Shown piece by piece: positions 63,871-64,000 of a stretch of 64,000 nt of DNA. The stretch is from Flammeovirgaceae bacterium (GTDB taxonomy: Bacteria; Bacteroidota; Bacteroidia; Cytophagales; Cyclobacteriaceae). The notes under the pieces are model-generated. The model worked only from the letters and a program-made list of their open reading frames with translations. It did no database searches and had not been told where the DNA came from. The translations under genes and the position numbers were made by a program. The stretch is taken from positions 17,031-81,030 of the forward strand of contig JABMNK010000023.1 of assembly GCA_013204595.1 (NCBI GenBank). The letters run 5' to 3'. The number at the start of each line of letters is the position of its first letter. The stretch's first letter is position 1.

Positions 63871-64000
63871 TTATCTAACTTTTGATAGGAGGTTTTACCA
63901 ATGAGATACTTTCGTTTTTCAACTCCTTTTTTAATTTTATACCCCAATGATTTGTTATTCTTATCCTTCCAAACAAACTCATCACTTATCATCGGATAAC
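63855..64000 (-). CDS. Partial lysine-rich open frame entering from the right edge, antisense to the yifB break
   Basis: Minus-strand frame YPMISDEFVWKDKNNKSLGYKIKKGVEKRKYLIGKTSYQKLDKSLIV*; its stop lies inside the yifB-derived sequence. Family not recognised. Confidence 0.35.
   Translation of the reverse strand, partial: YPMISDEFVWKDKNNKSLGYKIKKGVEKRKYLIGKTSYQKLDKSLIV

Noticed and set aside
1-64000. CRISPR arrays, tRNA/rRNA genes, prophage or defence systems
   Set aside because: No regularly spaced direct repeats, no tRNA cloverleaf sequence noticed in intergenic regions, and no phage or nuclease gene clusters. tRNAscan-SE and DefenseFinder would be decisive but could not be run.

Overview
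This 64 kb window looks like ordinary chromosomal core genome from a Bacteroidota organism, probably Cytophagales-like. I recognise about 57 protein-coding loci, mostly housekeeping: bamA (cut by the left edge), uppS, nadK, pdxJ, metK, rimP-nusA-infB, cysS, hpf-xerC-rpsU, ugd, glyS, dgt, ileS-lspA, nth, uvrA, tpiA, prmA, dsbD-like, hemC, a holB-like gene, rpmE (type B), an msbA-like ABC exporter, gmhA, and yifB/comM at the right edge. I saw no rRNA, tRNA, CRISPR array, prophage, complete transposon or defence island. I found no convincing new biological system. The most notable signals are: (1) three conserved genes with lesions, namely an alpha/beta hydrolase with an in-frame TGA, an EamA transporter with an in-frame TAA at codon 19, and yifB/comM with two compensating homopolymer-adjacent frameshifts plus an abrupt loss of homology near 63870; (2) an unexplained intergenic segment upstream of rpsU with a GC-rich core and a 67-codon open frame lacking a start codon; (3) terminator-like or attenuator-like hairpins, including a near-perfect 53-bp palindrome between metK and infB and a terminator-like hairpin in the leader of rimP-nusA-infB; (4) large or short proteins of unknown function with internal repeats. 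All calls come from reading the sequence and supplied translations; no database search was run.
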